DNA of 64,000 bases from Nephrocerus scutellatus (Eukaryota > Arthropoda > Insecta > Diptera > Pipunculidae): contig OX352763.1 of NCBI GenBank assembly GCA_947095585.1, positions 37,560,010 through 37,624,009 on the forward strand. The letters are read 5' to 3'. This document shows positions 44,131 through 56,800 of this stretch, piece after piece (the stretch's first letter is position 1; each line of letters opens with the position of its first letter). The notes beneath the pieces were generated by a model. That model was not told the DNA's origin. It was given only the letters and a program-made list of their open reading frames with translations, and ran no database searches. The position numbers were made by a program, and so were the translations under genes.

Positions 44131-44714
44131 TAGGGTTTTTCAATAAGAGCACTTCAACTTTTTTTTTGAATAAAACACAAACTGTTCGACTTTTGAACTA
44201 ACTTTTTTTTTATTAACGAATTTGAACATATACATATGATACATTTAAGTATGAAACTCGATTTCTTTTGCATGACCACCGCGTGCACGTTTTACGAAGT
44301 GAGCCTCATCGCTGAAGATGATTTTTCGGTGAAAATCTGCATCATTTTCGATTTGCTCTTGAGCCCAATTCACGAATCGGCGTCGCTTCAAATGGTCAAA
44401 CGGCTTTAGTTGTTGTGTCAGCTTGATCTTATACGGATGTAGGCCAAGATCTTTACTATACGGTCGATTGTCGAACGGGCTGGCTTGTTAAATGGACCGT
44501 AAAATGGCCGTAATGCTCTTAAAGTAGCGGCAACAGAACGATTATTTTGATAAAAAATTTGCACGATTTGCTATCGCTGTTCACATGTGTAGCATTCCAT
44601 GATAAAATGTATACTAATGAAGTTTCCAAATGATAAAAGAACAATAAAAAATATGGCGTCGTTCGCCGTCCCTAACAGAGAAAAGTTGAAGCGCACCTGT
44701 TGAAACACCCGATA
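44131..44714 (-). mobile_element. Internally deleted mariner-family element
   Basis: Terminal repeats: left TATAGGGTTTTTCAATAAGA, right (complement) TATCGGGTGTTTCAACAGGT, with CTTCAACTTTT shared just inside both. Read leftward it encodes the middle of a mariner transposase (LGLHPYKIKLTQQLKPFDHL, then RKIIFSDEAHFVK). The C-terminal half, including the second and third Asp, is deleted. Empty site at 20770-20775. Confidence 0.8.
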
Positions 44715-45430
44715 CCATGAAAAATTTTAATTTTTATGGGTTGTTATTTTGTGAATCAATATTCAAAATTCTTAGTCAAAACTTTGTTTAATTAGAAAAT
44801 TAAATGTTTTATTTGAAATCTTATTTTTTCCATTAAAAACATTATTAGGTATACTTTCTGTAACTTCGTATTAGTTATAAACTAAAACAAATGCATTTTT
44901 AATTACATATACAATTGTGGTTTTATTAAATTTTTAAATGGATCAGTTCTTAATGTATTCATCATCTTCTAATGATTCGGATATTTTTTTTGGAAAATGT
45001 AAATTACAAATCTGAACGCAGATTTCAAAAAAAGCATTGAAAATTATTATTCGGATGCCGAGTTCGTAAGATGATTTAGGTGTTTCAAAAAAAGTATTTG
45101 TTACTAGGTAAACTATAATTTAAGGATTTAATAAATATTGATAACCGAGGATGTCATTTATCAGTAAAGCAAAAATTGTTACCAAACAGTGCTCGGAGAT
45201 TTAATTGGTGCTACGCAGTTAGCCGCATGTATGATTATACATGAAGTCTCAAGGCATTTCAGAGATCACAACTAGAATTTTATTATTTTGAATAAAATTC
45301 CATAATTGATAAGGTGTATAGATGGGTGCCATCTTCCGTTTAGGTCACCAACTTAAAAACAATGTCTATTAGTTACTTTAAAAATGTAAACAAAATCGTG
45401 AAGGTTTTAGAAATTTTTAAAAAAAATGGG
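44715..45430. other. AT-rich spacer, no gene seen
   Basis: ATGAAAAATTTTAATTTTTA at 44717-44736 repeats the sequence at 44012-44031, on the other side of the mariner. Nothing else recognised. Confidence 0.45.
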
Positions 45431-45439
45431 TTTCAAACA

Positions 45440-46345
45440 TTGAGGAATTCGATATCCTAAGTGGGGTACGACAAAGTTGCATTCTATCGCCGATAATTTT
45501 TTTGTTGTTGATTAGCGATGTACTTCGCGCAGCTTTATCAACTGGAAACGGAGGAATTCGTTGGTTTCTTACATCTCAACTGAAACATCTGGACTACGCT
45601 GACGACGTTTGTTTACTCTCACACAGGATTATAGAACTGCACCAAATGACAACAAATGTGGAGAGGGAGGCAAATGTTGCGGGATTGAAGATTAATACTA
45701 TGCCAAAACGAAAATCATCAACCTCGGCACTAACTCAGTAACTAAAGTTAGCATTGCTGGACAACAGGTAGATAGAGTAGAGAGTTTCTTGGGAGTATTG
45801 TCTCGACCGAAGGTGGAACCGAACAGGACATTGTCAACCGAATCGGCAAAGCAAAATCAGTGTTTAGAATGATGTTCATGATATGGCGACGCAATGCAAT
45901 CAGCCTAAACACCAAGCTGCGACTGTTCCGTGCCAATGTTGAATCTGTGCTGTTGTATGGGTGCATCACTTGGAAGGTGACCGCTACTATCACAAAAAGA
46001 TTACAAACGTTCGTAAATAGGTGCCTACGGAACATCTTAAGGGTGTTCTGGCCTAAGCGTATCTCTAACGAACATCTTTACCAGAGAACGGGTCAGGAAC
46101 CCGGCACAAAAAAGGCACAACCATTCAACGACGGAAGTGGCAGTGGATTGGTCACAGACTCCGAAAAGGCGACAGTTCCATAGCAAACTACGCAATGCAA
46201 TGTAATACGTTATCTCAGGATGGTAGAAGAACGGGTCGTCCGAGAAATACATGGCGCAGAAGAGTTTGGGAGGACGAAGCTCGTTGCCAGGAACATAGAG
46301 GCCCTAGGACCCACAAGGGGATATAGGACATAAAGAAACAAGGAA
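45440..46345 (+). mobile_element. RTE-like LINE 3' part, sister of 10880-12485
   Basis: SGVRQSCILSPIIFLLLISD, LDYADDVCLLSHRI at about 45588-45630, VAGLKINT, SVLLYGCITWKVT and RCLRNILRVFWPKRI, then the C-terminal region to the tail near 46340. Better conserved at the palm (YADD) than the first copy (YVDD). A one-base frameshift lies at about 45700. Confidence 0.8.
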
Positions 46346-47092
46346 AAAACATTGTTTTCGAAAAATCAAAAAAAAATTGTAGTTACATCTATTGATTTGA
46401 CCTTTAACTAGTCCCACGTGAAGTTTTGAGCTGAATAGATACTGGACGTGCACACATACTACCTGTCATTGCCCAGAACCATAGCTAATGTTGATTACAG
46501 CGAGTTGCTTATTTAGCGACAAGGATTTTGTCTGGAACCTTCTTTATGTAGAATTTCAACGAAATGGAACTTTACAATGGAAGTTAATGTAATAAGTTAT
46601 TTTGCTACAAATCTATAGAGTAATAGGTGAAGAGAAAACTTGGTACCCCTTTTAAAGCATTTTGTACGCACTGAGTAGTATGAGATTTGGCATAGTTACA
46701 GTTTATATGGAGAATGGCTGCAGAAAGCTTAAATAGAACAAAATTCAATAAACACATTTCACCCGCACACGTCGACAAAAGAACCGCAATGACGTTCAAA
46801 CTTGAAAATCTAATGAATTACGGTCGAATTTCGACCAATTAAGTCCGCAGAGAGCATATTGTTTTTCAATAATATTTCCCAAGTGAGAGTGCACCAGTAC
46901 CAAATCCGGTTGTTGTTAGCAAGATCACAACAGCATTCTGACTTCTTTAGTTGAATTAATGATTCATTTTAGAGTAGGCGAAGACCGTTTGAAAATTAAA
47001 ACAGATAAAACTAATTAAATTGTTTATAAATATGTCAAGTATTTTGCCATACAAATTGATGTGCAATACTTGATGCTTGGAAAGCCATTCGC
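46346..47092. other. Diverged 5' flank of gene copy 7
   Basis: Pieces similar to the flanks of other copies (GTGCACCAGTACCAAATCCG near 46890, GATGTGCAATACTTGATGC near 47060), with many differences. No gene seen. Confidence 0.5.
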
Positions 47093-47294
47093 AACCTGTT
47101 TAGAAATTCATTGCAATTCTAGCTAAAACCTGTTGCATTTAGAATATCAGTGATTGCTAGGAGCTCATTTGTATTACTTACCGTCTATTTGTTGATTCAA
47201 TTTGTATAAAAAGGCAACCGCTTTCCGAAATTGGTATCAGTCTCGTCTTGAACCTTCTACTTCAATTAAAACAAAAACCTATTAAAACAACAAA
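47093..47294 (+). promoter_or_regulatory. Promoter of Gly/His-rich gene copy 7
   Basis: AACCTGTT at 47093-47100 and 47127-47134 (34 bp apart here, 48 bp in the others), GTATAAAAA at 47204-47212, TCAGTC near 47237. Both boxes survive although the flanks have diverged. Confidence 0.75.
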
Positions 47295-47723
47295 ATGAAG
47301 GTAGGATCTATCATAAAGGATATGTCTCAAAGAAGGCTCTGAAAAAAATTATTTTATATTCCTTGACAGATCTGCATCTGCTTTGCTCTTCTCATCGCTT
47401 ACGCATCAGCTGGTTACATTCATGGTGGACTTGGCGGATATGGCGGCGGTGTTCTTATCGGAGGCGGTGGCCTCGGACATGGTGGACTTATCGGAGGGGG
47501 TGGGCTTGGACATGGCGGAATTATCGCGCATAGGACAAACGTAGGAGTAGTTTCTGTTCCAGTTGTTACTACGAGTGTAACTCGTCAAGCGGGTCATGGG
47601 AGCCTAATTAGTGGGGGTCATGGTGGCATTGTCGGAGGTCATGGTGGCATAATCGGAGGTCATGGTGGTCTAATTGGTGGTCATGGTGGTCTAATTGGAG
47701 GCCATGGTGGATGGGGAAAGTAA
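47295..47723 (+). CDS. Secreted Gly/His-rich repeat protein, copy 7 (most diverged)
   Basis: CDS join(47295..47300, 47370..47723), 119 residues. Met-Lys exon with the variant donor GTAGGA and acceptor CTTGACAG. Signal peptide ICICFALLIAYASA, then GYIHGG (others GLIHGG) and GGYGGGVLIGGGG. The doubled GLGHGG segment, AHRTNVGVVSVPVV and a repeat array in which the first units are changed (GHGSLISGG, GHGGIVG, GHGGIIG) before the standard GLIGGHG units follow. Ends GGWGK with AAG instead of AAA. Likely the oldest split in the cluster, and the best outgroup for the family here. Confidence 0.9.
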
Positions 47724-47779
47724 ATTAAAGTATGTACAACAAGGAATAAATAACAAAATAAAAAAGGACGAATACACTT

Positions 47780-48120
47780 TTTAAATTCTCTATATTAACT
47801 TCCCGTCCGGATGCGTTTGTTAGATTGTTTGTTTGGGTGCTTGTTTGTCAAATCCTGTGACTAGTTAATCCACTTACTAAAATCAAAATTTGCACACATA
47901 TGTATCTCTGATAAGATAATTTAGATGAACCTTTTTAATTTTTTATCGGTTGGTTTTTTTCATTAAATTTAAATTTAAATTTTACATAGTAAAAGGAAGT
48001 ATAGTAGGTAATCATGAACATTTTCGAACTCGGGATTTTTGCAGATTTATCCATTTTCGTCTCCCATGAGTCAGAATAAGCGAAAAAGAGTCTCTGTCTG
48101 TGTGTGTGTTTTTGAGTACC
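47780..48120. repeat. Fragment of dispersed repeat and spacer
   Basis: AAATTCTCTATATTAACTTC and TGCACACATATGTATCTCTG belong to the 25440 family. The rest is AT-rich. Confidence 0.5.
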
Positions 48121-48129
48121 GCGTATAAG

Positions 48130-49240
48130 ATTTTCTCCTCTATCCTTTAAGACAGGATAGCCCCATACGCTAAAGTCATCATTGATCCATACCAGTGCAG
48201 CTTCAATACAGGCAAATCAAAAACTGATCAGATTGACATCCTTGGGCTGGTGATGGAAAAATGTCTAAAATTTCAAAACTCACTACACCATCTTTTTATA
48301 GACTTTAAAGCCGTCTATGATAGCATAGCCAGAGTAGAACTTTATAAAGCCATCAGAGAATTCGGCATCCCAAATAAACTGACACGACTATGTAGGTTGA
48401 CCATAACCAATGTTATAAGCCAAGTAAAAATATCCGGATCACTATCGAGCTCATTCAAGAACAATCCTCTATAAGTCCATTCAGATACTGGCTTACGCCG
48501 ACGATATTGACATCGTTGGTAGAAACCGAAGAGCTGTACATAAAGCTTGCATCCACATCGAGCAAGCGGCGGCACGATATCTGGCGCTACACATAAATAA
48601 GACCAAAACAAAGTACATGGTGGCCACTTCAGTAAGTAAAAAATGGAGCGCGAATTTGAAGTAATCCTTTAACTATCTCGGGTCAACTGTAGCAGCCGAT
48701 AAAAGCTTGGAACAGAAATACGCGCACGGTTGCTTAAAGCCAACAAAGCCTAATATAGTCTGCAACTTAACCATAACATCCTAGCTGCTGGTATATAAGA
48801 CAATACCAGTACTTACATATGGATCCGAGACTTAGATGCATTCTGACCTCTTAGCCGCGTTCGAGAGAAAGTTCTTACGGAGAATTGTTGGCCCCGCATG
48901 TAAGGAAGGATGATTCCAGAGACTCTATAATGATGAGATCTGCGAGCGCTACCGCGATGTCGACATCCTGAAGAGAATAAAGCTCCAGTGGGCAGGACTT
49001 ATGAGCGAGGAGGAACCTGCTCGGAAAGTCCTTTGCGGAGACCAGGACGCCCAGAGTTTAGGGATGCACAACTGGATGAGATCGGCTCAAAATCGGCACC
49101 GGTGGAGACTTTATGCGGGAGGCCAGGACCGGACCCCGGTTGTAGAGCCAAATATGATGATAATGAAAAGATGGTGCAGACTGCAGAGTCCCCGTACACG
49201 TCGTCCAAATCGTCTTTGATTTGCTTGGGCGTATTGCCAT
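48130..49240 (+). mobile_element. LINE reverse transcriptase remnant
   Basis: QNSLHHLFIDFKAVYDSI, ELYKAIREFGIPNKLTRLCR and SQVKISGSLSSSFKN, then a deletion that removes the RQGD motif, YADDIDIVGRNRRAVHKA at about 48497-48550, and a degraded C-terminal part to about 49230. This is the best copy of the family whose remnants occur at 4690-5250 and 36720-37140. Clade uncertain. Confidence 0.7.
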
Positions 49241-49600
49241 TAAGAAACAAACAAAACCTTCTCTATAGAAAGCCCAACTGCTTCGTTGAAATGTTAAAAA
49301 AAAAATCCCAAATGTTTATGAATTCGTAATCAACAAGAGAGCAAAATCCATATAAAATTTTTCTGTTTCCTACTACACCCAGTTAGCGCGCTTCATAAAA
49401 TGCTTTTTTTTTGTACACGGTACTCACATCCCACAAATGCAGACGCGTTTGCAGATTGTTTTACTAGATTAGTATGCGTAAGTTGGGCTTCCTATAGAAA
49501 AGGTTTTGAAAACAAATATTAAATGACGGCTCGATATATACTCAATTTTTCCATTTTCACACTCACATCATCTCACTCAAACGATTGTCAAACTGCGCGT
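49241..49600. other. Spacer, no gene seen
   Basis: AT-rich, with no recognisable domain. Confidence 0.4.
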
Positions 49601-49890
49601 TCAAAATGGCTGCGATTTTGGTGACTAGCTTTCAAAAGATGCGCACACAATCTGCGCATCAAAAATGGCTGCGGTTTTGGTGACTAGCTTTCAAAAGATG
49701 CGCACACAATCTGCGCATCAAAAATGGCTGCAATTTAGGTGAATACCCTTCAAAAGATGCGCACACAATCTGCGCATCAAAAATGGCTGCGGTTTTGGTG
49801 ACTAGCTTTCAAAAGATGCGCACACAATCTGCGCATCAAAAATGGCTGCAATTTAGGTGATTACCTTTCAAAAGATGCGCAGACACATTC
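49601..49890 (+). repeat. 59-bp tandem repeat, five units, two alternating types
   Basis: Unit: AAAATGGCTGCGGTTTTGGT, then GACTAGCTTTCAAAAGATGC and GCACACAATCTGCGCAT. Units 1, 2 and 4 carry GCGATTTTGGTGACTAGC-like sequence. Units 3 and 5 carry GCAATTTAGGTGA(A/T)TACC instead. The order A-A-B-A-B suggests a two-unit higher-order repeat. Each unit ends in GATGCGCACACAATCTGCGCATC, which contains the inverted pair GATGCGCA/TGCGCATC. Confidence 0.9.
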
Positions 49891-50890
49891 TCTAGCTATT
49901 GTGGACGAGTGCTTTCATTTTCCTGTTCAGGTCGAAAACTTTTCAAACTACTATCGTATTTCTTCAAATAGGTGAATTTTATCGGCATTTTCTGCATGCT
50001 ACTGCAACAGACGTAATATCCCTATGAATGGATCATCAGTTAGATGCATTTCTATATTAACATAAATTTTATTTGTTTACACATTTTTAACAAAAAAAAA
50101 GAAAAACATTTATATGTAATACATCAATCAATAAATAATAATTACGTACTTGTATATATAATATATATAGTCGATAGCTAAACTTTAATTCTTAATAATG
50201 GGGGTTGGGAAAGGTAGAAAGTCTACTTAATTGTTTATATTTATGTAACTATTATGTTGCGACATAATATTGACTGTAAAGCAGGCAACTGCTGAAAAAG
50301 TGAAAGCTCGTGAGACCTTAGGGGGTAGTAACTGTTGAAAACAACAATATAAGCTAACAAAAGTTATTCTTTTGTTTATGTTCTGTTACTATATCGAATA
50401 AAAAAATATATTTATAAGTATATACATACAATTATGTATATGGTATGTGTATAAGTGATAATAATAAGTTTCTACAATTATTATAGCCGTTTCGATTGCA
50501 CACAATTTCATTTACATTGTAACTGTGTATGCACACGCAAATAATATACGAGTATAATCAAAATACACACACAAACACAATCACATGGTAGTGGCAATAT
50601 ATTTTTCAACCTATGTACATATATCAAAATATTATGCGTAGTATAGCGTTGTGTTGTATGTGGCTGCATTATATATACAAATATTACATTGAATTTGCAA
50701 CGTTAAGTCCGATTGTGTTGTTTTGTTTTAACCCCGAAGAAATTATAACAATTAAGTTATAAAATTAAAAAATATACAAACAAATCACACGCAAAACACT
50801 TAAAGAAAAAGAAGAAGAACAAGTAGTGGGTAGGCGGCGGCAGATATGATACACATGATCCTTACTGACTGATTCAACTCTCTGATCTGT
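49891..50890 (-). other. AT-rich 3' region of Mipp1
   Basis: No coding sequence seen. Read on the - strand it follows the Mipp1 stop and probably holds its 3' UTR and polyadenylation sites. Contains TATATA and CA-rich tracts. Confidence 0.4.
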
Positions 50891-53800
50891 CTATTGAATG
50901 TGACAGATTTGATTGAAATCACAACGCTCTATGCTACTTTTGAATACTTTTCGAAGCGTGTACAAGCTGCAAAGATCTTCGTCCTTTGGGCAGCCGGGTA
51001 TGCGAACAGCTCTCTCCTGGTGCATGGTCAAAACCTTTGGTTCGTTATCTTCACAACTGTGAGGGAAAAATCAAAATTACCATCATCAATTCATTTAATC
51101 GTCGTTAATGGCACAAAGTAAAGAGCTTCACGCTTAATACTTACTCGTATAAAACGAAAGCCAAATTGCTGGCAAACGAATCTATTGCGCTGGTCCTCCA
51201 AGCTCTTTGCTTTTTGAAATCCAAATGTGTCAGTTGGAATGGATCATAATAGAGTCCGAGATGAGCCAACAATTTTAGCATCGTACCCGAGTGGGTGAAG
51301 TAAAATGTTGCGTTTTGATGAACAGATAGAGGACTTAAAACAAACAATAAACAATCATTTAGCAATTATTCACAATTGCAATATCCAACTCACTCAATAT
51401 GCTCGAACATGTCGATTATGGCAGGGCAGGCTTGCTTATGTGTAACGTCAAATCCATAGCCATCAATCCAGTAGTATTCCAAATCCTCGGTATATTCCAT
51501 GACACGAATGGTTTCTTTGTTTAAGAGATTGCACCAGGGTGAGACATTCTTGTGTCTGCTCCATGCTGTTTCAAATGCACAAATCGTGTAAATTAACTGA
51601 ACATCTTGAGCGGTGATATCATTGAGTTGTGTTCGTTGCTTGATATGATTAACGGCTTCGAGCATTTCGGGTCCTTCAACAAATTTCCTAACATAATCCA
51701 AGGCATCGGGGTTTTTATCGACATCGGCTATCCAACGATTGCATAACTTATAAAACTAAAAAGGGCAAATTAAAGTCAAGTTATTTATTAATAAAACAAA
51801 ATGTGATTTAAAAAATTACTAGGCTCTGCAGCTCGTCGGAGACATGCATGCAAAATTTGAATAAAATCTGGCTTTAGAAAGTAAGTTTAAAATCAAAAGA
51901 TTCCACCAGCTACCGTCAGACAGACAGACACCCGTGTACGTGAAGGTAATATACAGAATTTAAAAGGATAAACTACATTGCTAACAGATATCTCGAGATG
52001 ATTTGGTTTATGTTTAGCAACAAAACCAGCGACTCTTTCAATTTTTCTATAAACAAACAAAAATATATCTTAAATACCTGGCGGTGATCCGTATACGGCA
52101 ACTGTATTGTCAACAAATCCAACAGCTAGAGCCACCTTGTACGAGTGAAATGATAAGCATGAGGGATGTCCGATTTTCGGACCCATGAAACTTTCGTGGC
52201 TGCGCAAAACACTTTGCGCTCGGCCATTCTGACTATAAATGGTTATTTTCTGACTGCTTCCGCAAGCGACAGTGTCCACCGATTGATGGACAGCAATTGC
52301 CATTACATCAGCACCAACATCCCAGCTGTGAACAGAGGCGCGTGTTCGCATATCGAAAACATTAATTTTACCCTGTGAACATCCCGACACTAAAGTGGTC
52401 TGGTTCTCCTTCAGGCAGGTCGTTAGAATGGCACCGGAATGCTCTCGATATACGCGAATTCTTGATTCACTGGGCGAGCAACGCTTATCGAAGAGGCGGA
52501 CACTTCCATCAGCGCAACCGGCGGCAATCAGATCGGTACGCATTGTGCCTGGTGTTGGAGACAAAACACGAACATTCGTCTCAGCACCAATGGGGATATC
52601 ACAAATTTTCAGCTCCTTGTCGACATCCCACAAACGCATAAATCGATTGGGTCCAGCGACGAGAAGCTGCTGCGTTGCTTGCTGCCAGGACATAACAATA
52701 CCATAGGCGGTATCTTTGCGAAACTTCGTCGCCGATGACGAGGAACTTGACAGAATCATCGGCAGTCCCTCCCAGGCGGTTACAAGTCTTGATTCTCGAT
52801 TTAAAGATTCCATTGGCTCTTGCCAGACCCTGACAACGCCATCGTCATGACCCACCAATATCATTGGAATGTCATGGGCATTCACAAATTCTATTGCACT
52901 AACGCGTGCTAATGCAGAAGCAGCCGTAGCACTAGCACTCTGTGATGATGTGCTGAGAGATGATGTCATCAATGAGGATTTTTTGTAAATAACACCACTG
53001 CTTCCACTGCCGAGCGATGATGCAGCTCCAGCGGGCGTATACGAGCAGACCGAATTACGACTCCAATCGTAGACGGAGACCTTTTCTTTGTAGGCCACAG
53101 CAATCTGCTGTTCGTATGGCAGCAATTTTACAATCGACGGTGTAAATTGCGTCTTACCGATCCAGTTTTGTGTGTCGATTCGGTTGTTTATGGCACGAGC
53201 TTGCTGATCTCTTGCAAATCGTCGAATGTTTCGGTTACGTTGAAATCGCAAATCACGCGACCGCAACTGCAGTGAGTTCTTGTCGATAGGAAACACCTGT
53301 TGGTCCTCCTTTCCATCGACACAGGTGTAACGATTCTTTCCGGGACGGGTAAAATAGCTAATGGCCCAGTCGATAAAGTTTGTCGTCACAATTGGCTTCA
53401 ATGAGCGCAGACTATTGTTGGAATGGGTTTCGCTAGTGCTGCTTCTCGCCGAGGTGCTTCCGAGGTTGTTCCCAGAAGAATGTGCTGCAGCCGCTGCTGT
53501 AGCCGTCAATGTGGAAGGTTCCGTTTCTTCATTCATTGATGATGTGCGAATTTTTCTCTGCAGCAGTTGTCCTTCCGAGCAAAGGGGACTGTTTCGCAAT
53601 TTTGCAGATACTCCACTGGCCCAGCCCAGGAGTACCGTTTCTTTTGCGATTGTGTTGGTTTGGCTGGAACCATGAGCACTTCCGCCGCCACACACTGGAG
53701 GTGATTCACCGAGATAATTTACTCTGGTATTTGGGCTTGGTGGCAGACTCACGCTCAGACTAATGCACTTCTCAGTGGTAGCCTCTTTAGCTGTAATCAG

Positions 53801-56800
53801 GTAAAGTGCAGAGTCCCGTACGTAAGTAATGATCTTCTGTGCAGCCTCTGCAACTTTGGGAAACGGATCGTGGCTTAGATTATAGAAGCCTTGCCATAGC
53901 TTTAGAAATATCGAATGAAATGGTATGCTCGAAGGAGCACATGCCATGTTTGAAATGCAACTGGAGCTGTAGCCGCGCTTCATATTTACATTTCGCTCCA
54001 AGCTATGTGTTGTGTGATGATGATGTGCTGAGGAGCTGTGATGATGATTTATTGAGGACACTGCTGATGACACACTCGATGAGGCTGGCGCCGTAACAAA
54101 CTCCTGTAGATATACAGTGACGAACTGCGACTCGAAAAGCAACACCATCCACTGTAGAGCAGCAACCAATTCAAGGCGAACTAATGGCGACATATCATCG
54201 CCAACAGTGTCCAGCAACGTGATGGCAATAATTCGATCGATGTTGTTGGCATGTTCCTCGGTTCGGTCTGTTACTGAACTGATAAACGTACCAAGAGCAA
54301 AAACAGCTGCTGCACGCACTTCCGGGATTGGATCCTGCAGCAAAGGGTAGAGCTTTTCGTGGGCTAAATCACGAACACCCGACCACCGGGCTTTGTCAAA
54401 ATTCTGCCACAACATTCCCAGGCATATGGCAAGCCACTGACGTAACAGCCAACTGTCATCATTGAGCTGAACAAGACAAATCGAAACCAATGATCCCTGC
54501 AACGCACTAGTTTGGCCCAGTAAGAAATTATTCACAATGCACGAAAGAACAAACGCAGAAAGTGTGCGATGTTCTTTTGACACTGTGGTGTCCTGCAGCA
54601 CAGACAAGAAATACTTGTGATCCTTGACCAAATCCAGTTGGCACGTACTGTCGACAGCAAGAATTTTCGCCCAAATAAACACAAGAACTGATCGCAACTC
54701 TTTCGCAGAACTTTGTAAGAGTTTAAGTACGTATGGGAATATGCCCACTCCAAGAGCCAGATTCACTGCCCATGGGCCAAGATCCAAAAAACGGGCAAGC
54801 AATTCAAGTGCTCTGAGACGATGAACTTGCGATAGCAGCACTTGAAGCACAATTGGCAGTTGCTCAGGCGGTGAACGCGTTTCTGATTCTCTGTCTAACC
54901 AAACTTGAAATGCTGTTAGTTGTTCCTCAAAGAACGGAAGCTGCCTGTATGCAGCTCCTTTCTCTAAAATTTCAGGTAATTGTTGCAGTGCCAAATCAAC
55001 AACCAGATCCCACGCAGACCACATGGGATGGCGAAAACAAGGGGGCAAAGCTGGACTAGACACTGGCGTGCAATCGTGTGAGCGTAGGATTCGTTCGGCT
55101 AGCAGAAAGTTTCTGAACAAACTAGCAACGAGCAGATCTTGCCGGAAGAGCTTCTGGAAAAGATCCCTCGGTAGAGTGTTCCATGCAATGGTGTCCGTTA
55201 TCGCAGTGAAAATCCAATTTAATTCGCCCAACATGGTTCGACGGTCGTTGACTTTTCCCGGTATCTTGTCAATGAGGTCGCTGTGGATGTGCGGTACTAA
55301 GTCAAATTTTTCCTGCATCGTATACCATTTAAGAGCAATCTTAATGGGTGTCGTCAAACACGACGTAAACAGGTCTGCCGGTAGTTGAGGGTTCATGGGA
55401 AGTATTTGATTGGCAGAGCAAGCGGCCAAATGAATGCAATTTTTGTATATCACCATCTGGACATTGGGCTGCGCCTGACGACTTAACGACGATGCTAGTG
55501 CCTTTTCCAGTTCCTTTTCGTGTTGATCGGCAAACTGATTAAATGAATTAATGATTATGCCAGCATTCGAGCAGTCATACACATAAATAGATGGAGCAGC
55601 CATCCAGCTTTGTAAATCGTATATCGACAATGGGATGTACTGAGTGTAGGTTTTGTTGAAAACCCATATCTCACCATTCGCGGTTGGTTTAGGAACTCCG
55701 TGGCCATTATAGTGAAATAGAATACGTTCACCTTTAGCGTTTCTGCGCAAAGACGTGCACAGTTTCTTTACGTCGTCGACTGTAGGATCGCTGCATTTCT
55801 TGTAGCGTGCTCTCGGTTGCCAACGCTCATATTGAATTTGTAAATTTGAACCGATCAGTTCCATTGCCTTTGGAGCCGAAACTGACGATGGGTCGATCCA
55901 ACACTCAAGTCGTGCACACGGCTGAATCTTCACAACATCCGGTGGATCAACACCAATATTGAGGCAAAGAACTAACGCTACACTAGCCGTTTTCATTCGT
56001 TCGCGTATGCGCCACGACTGCTTCTCATATGTGATGCCATCAATGCTCTCCTGATGGCGTTTCGCCTGAAAACTTATTGGACACTTTTCGTCTGGGACGA
56101 CAACGCCAAACGATCCATTTGCCAGTAGCTGTTGCAGTTGCAACAGTTGCTGCTGCTGCTGGTTGTCTGACATTGCCACGGATGTTTTCCTGTTGTTATC
56201 GCTGGAAGAACTAGGAATATACTGAAGAGGCTCCAACATACCAAATTAAATTGAAAAATTAACTGAGTCTTTTACAATATTCCTTTTTCCTTTCTCTTCT
56301 ATGTTTCCTCTATGGAATCCAACGAAATGGCCTAGAAACGCAAATATTCAATACATTGATAGACATAACACATTAACGCATGAATCACACCCTATGTTAC
56401 TTTTTAGTCTTTGACGACAATCGTAGTACTCTTCAAATTTATGTTGTCTTTACGATTTATCCTTTGCAGAACTTCATGGCGGTAGGACTTTGATAAACAA
56501 AATTCCAATGCACGACTCGTATTTGCCTTAGAATGCACTTAACATGAGGCTCTTGCAAATTTTTCACTTTACAAGAAAAGCACCCCGTCGTTTAATGCAC
56601 ATAACCACAAAATATTCAAAACACAATTCGTAATTCAACAGACTGATGGAATTATTTCTATATTTTCACTTATAAACAGCAGCAGTTGAAGTTGTTGTTT
56701 GCTAGTTATTAAATTCCTTTATATCAATAAAAAATTACGTTTGTCGAAAAAACGCAGCAGCATTTTTCACCAAGTTTCCGCTTTTGATATTTCTGAATTT

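Noticed and set aside
49601..49890. CRISPR array
   Set aside because: Eukaryotic DNA. Units are contiguous with no unique spacers.
51990..52047. A possible extra exon after raptor that reads KIERVAGFVAKHKPNHLE in one frame
   Set aside because: It looks protein-like, but it is not in phase with the raptor ORF and is not needed in Mipp1, where exon 2 joins exon 3 directly. Probably chance.
52166..55388. Many + strand ORFs opposite raptor
   Set aside because: Shadows of the long coding frame; none has a domain or a start context.
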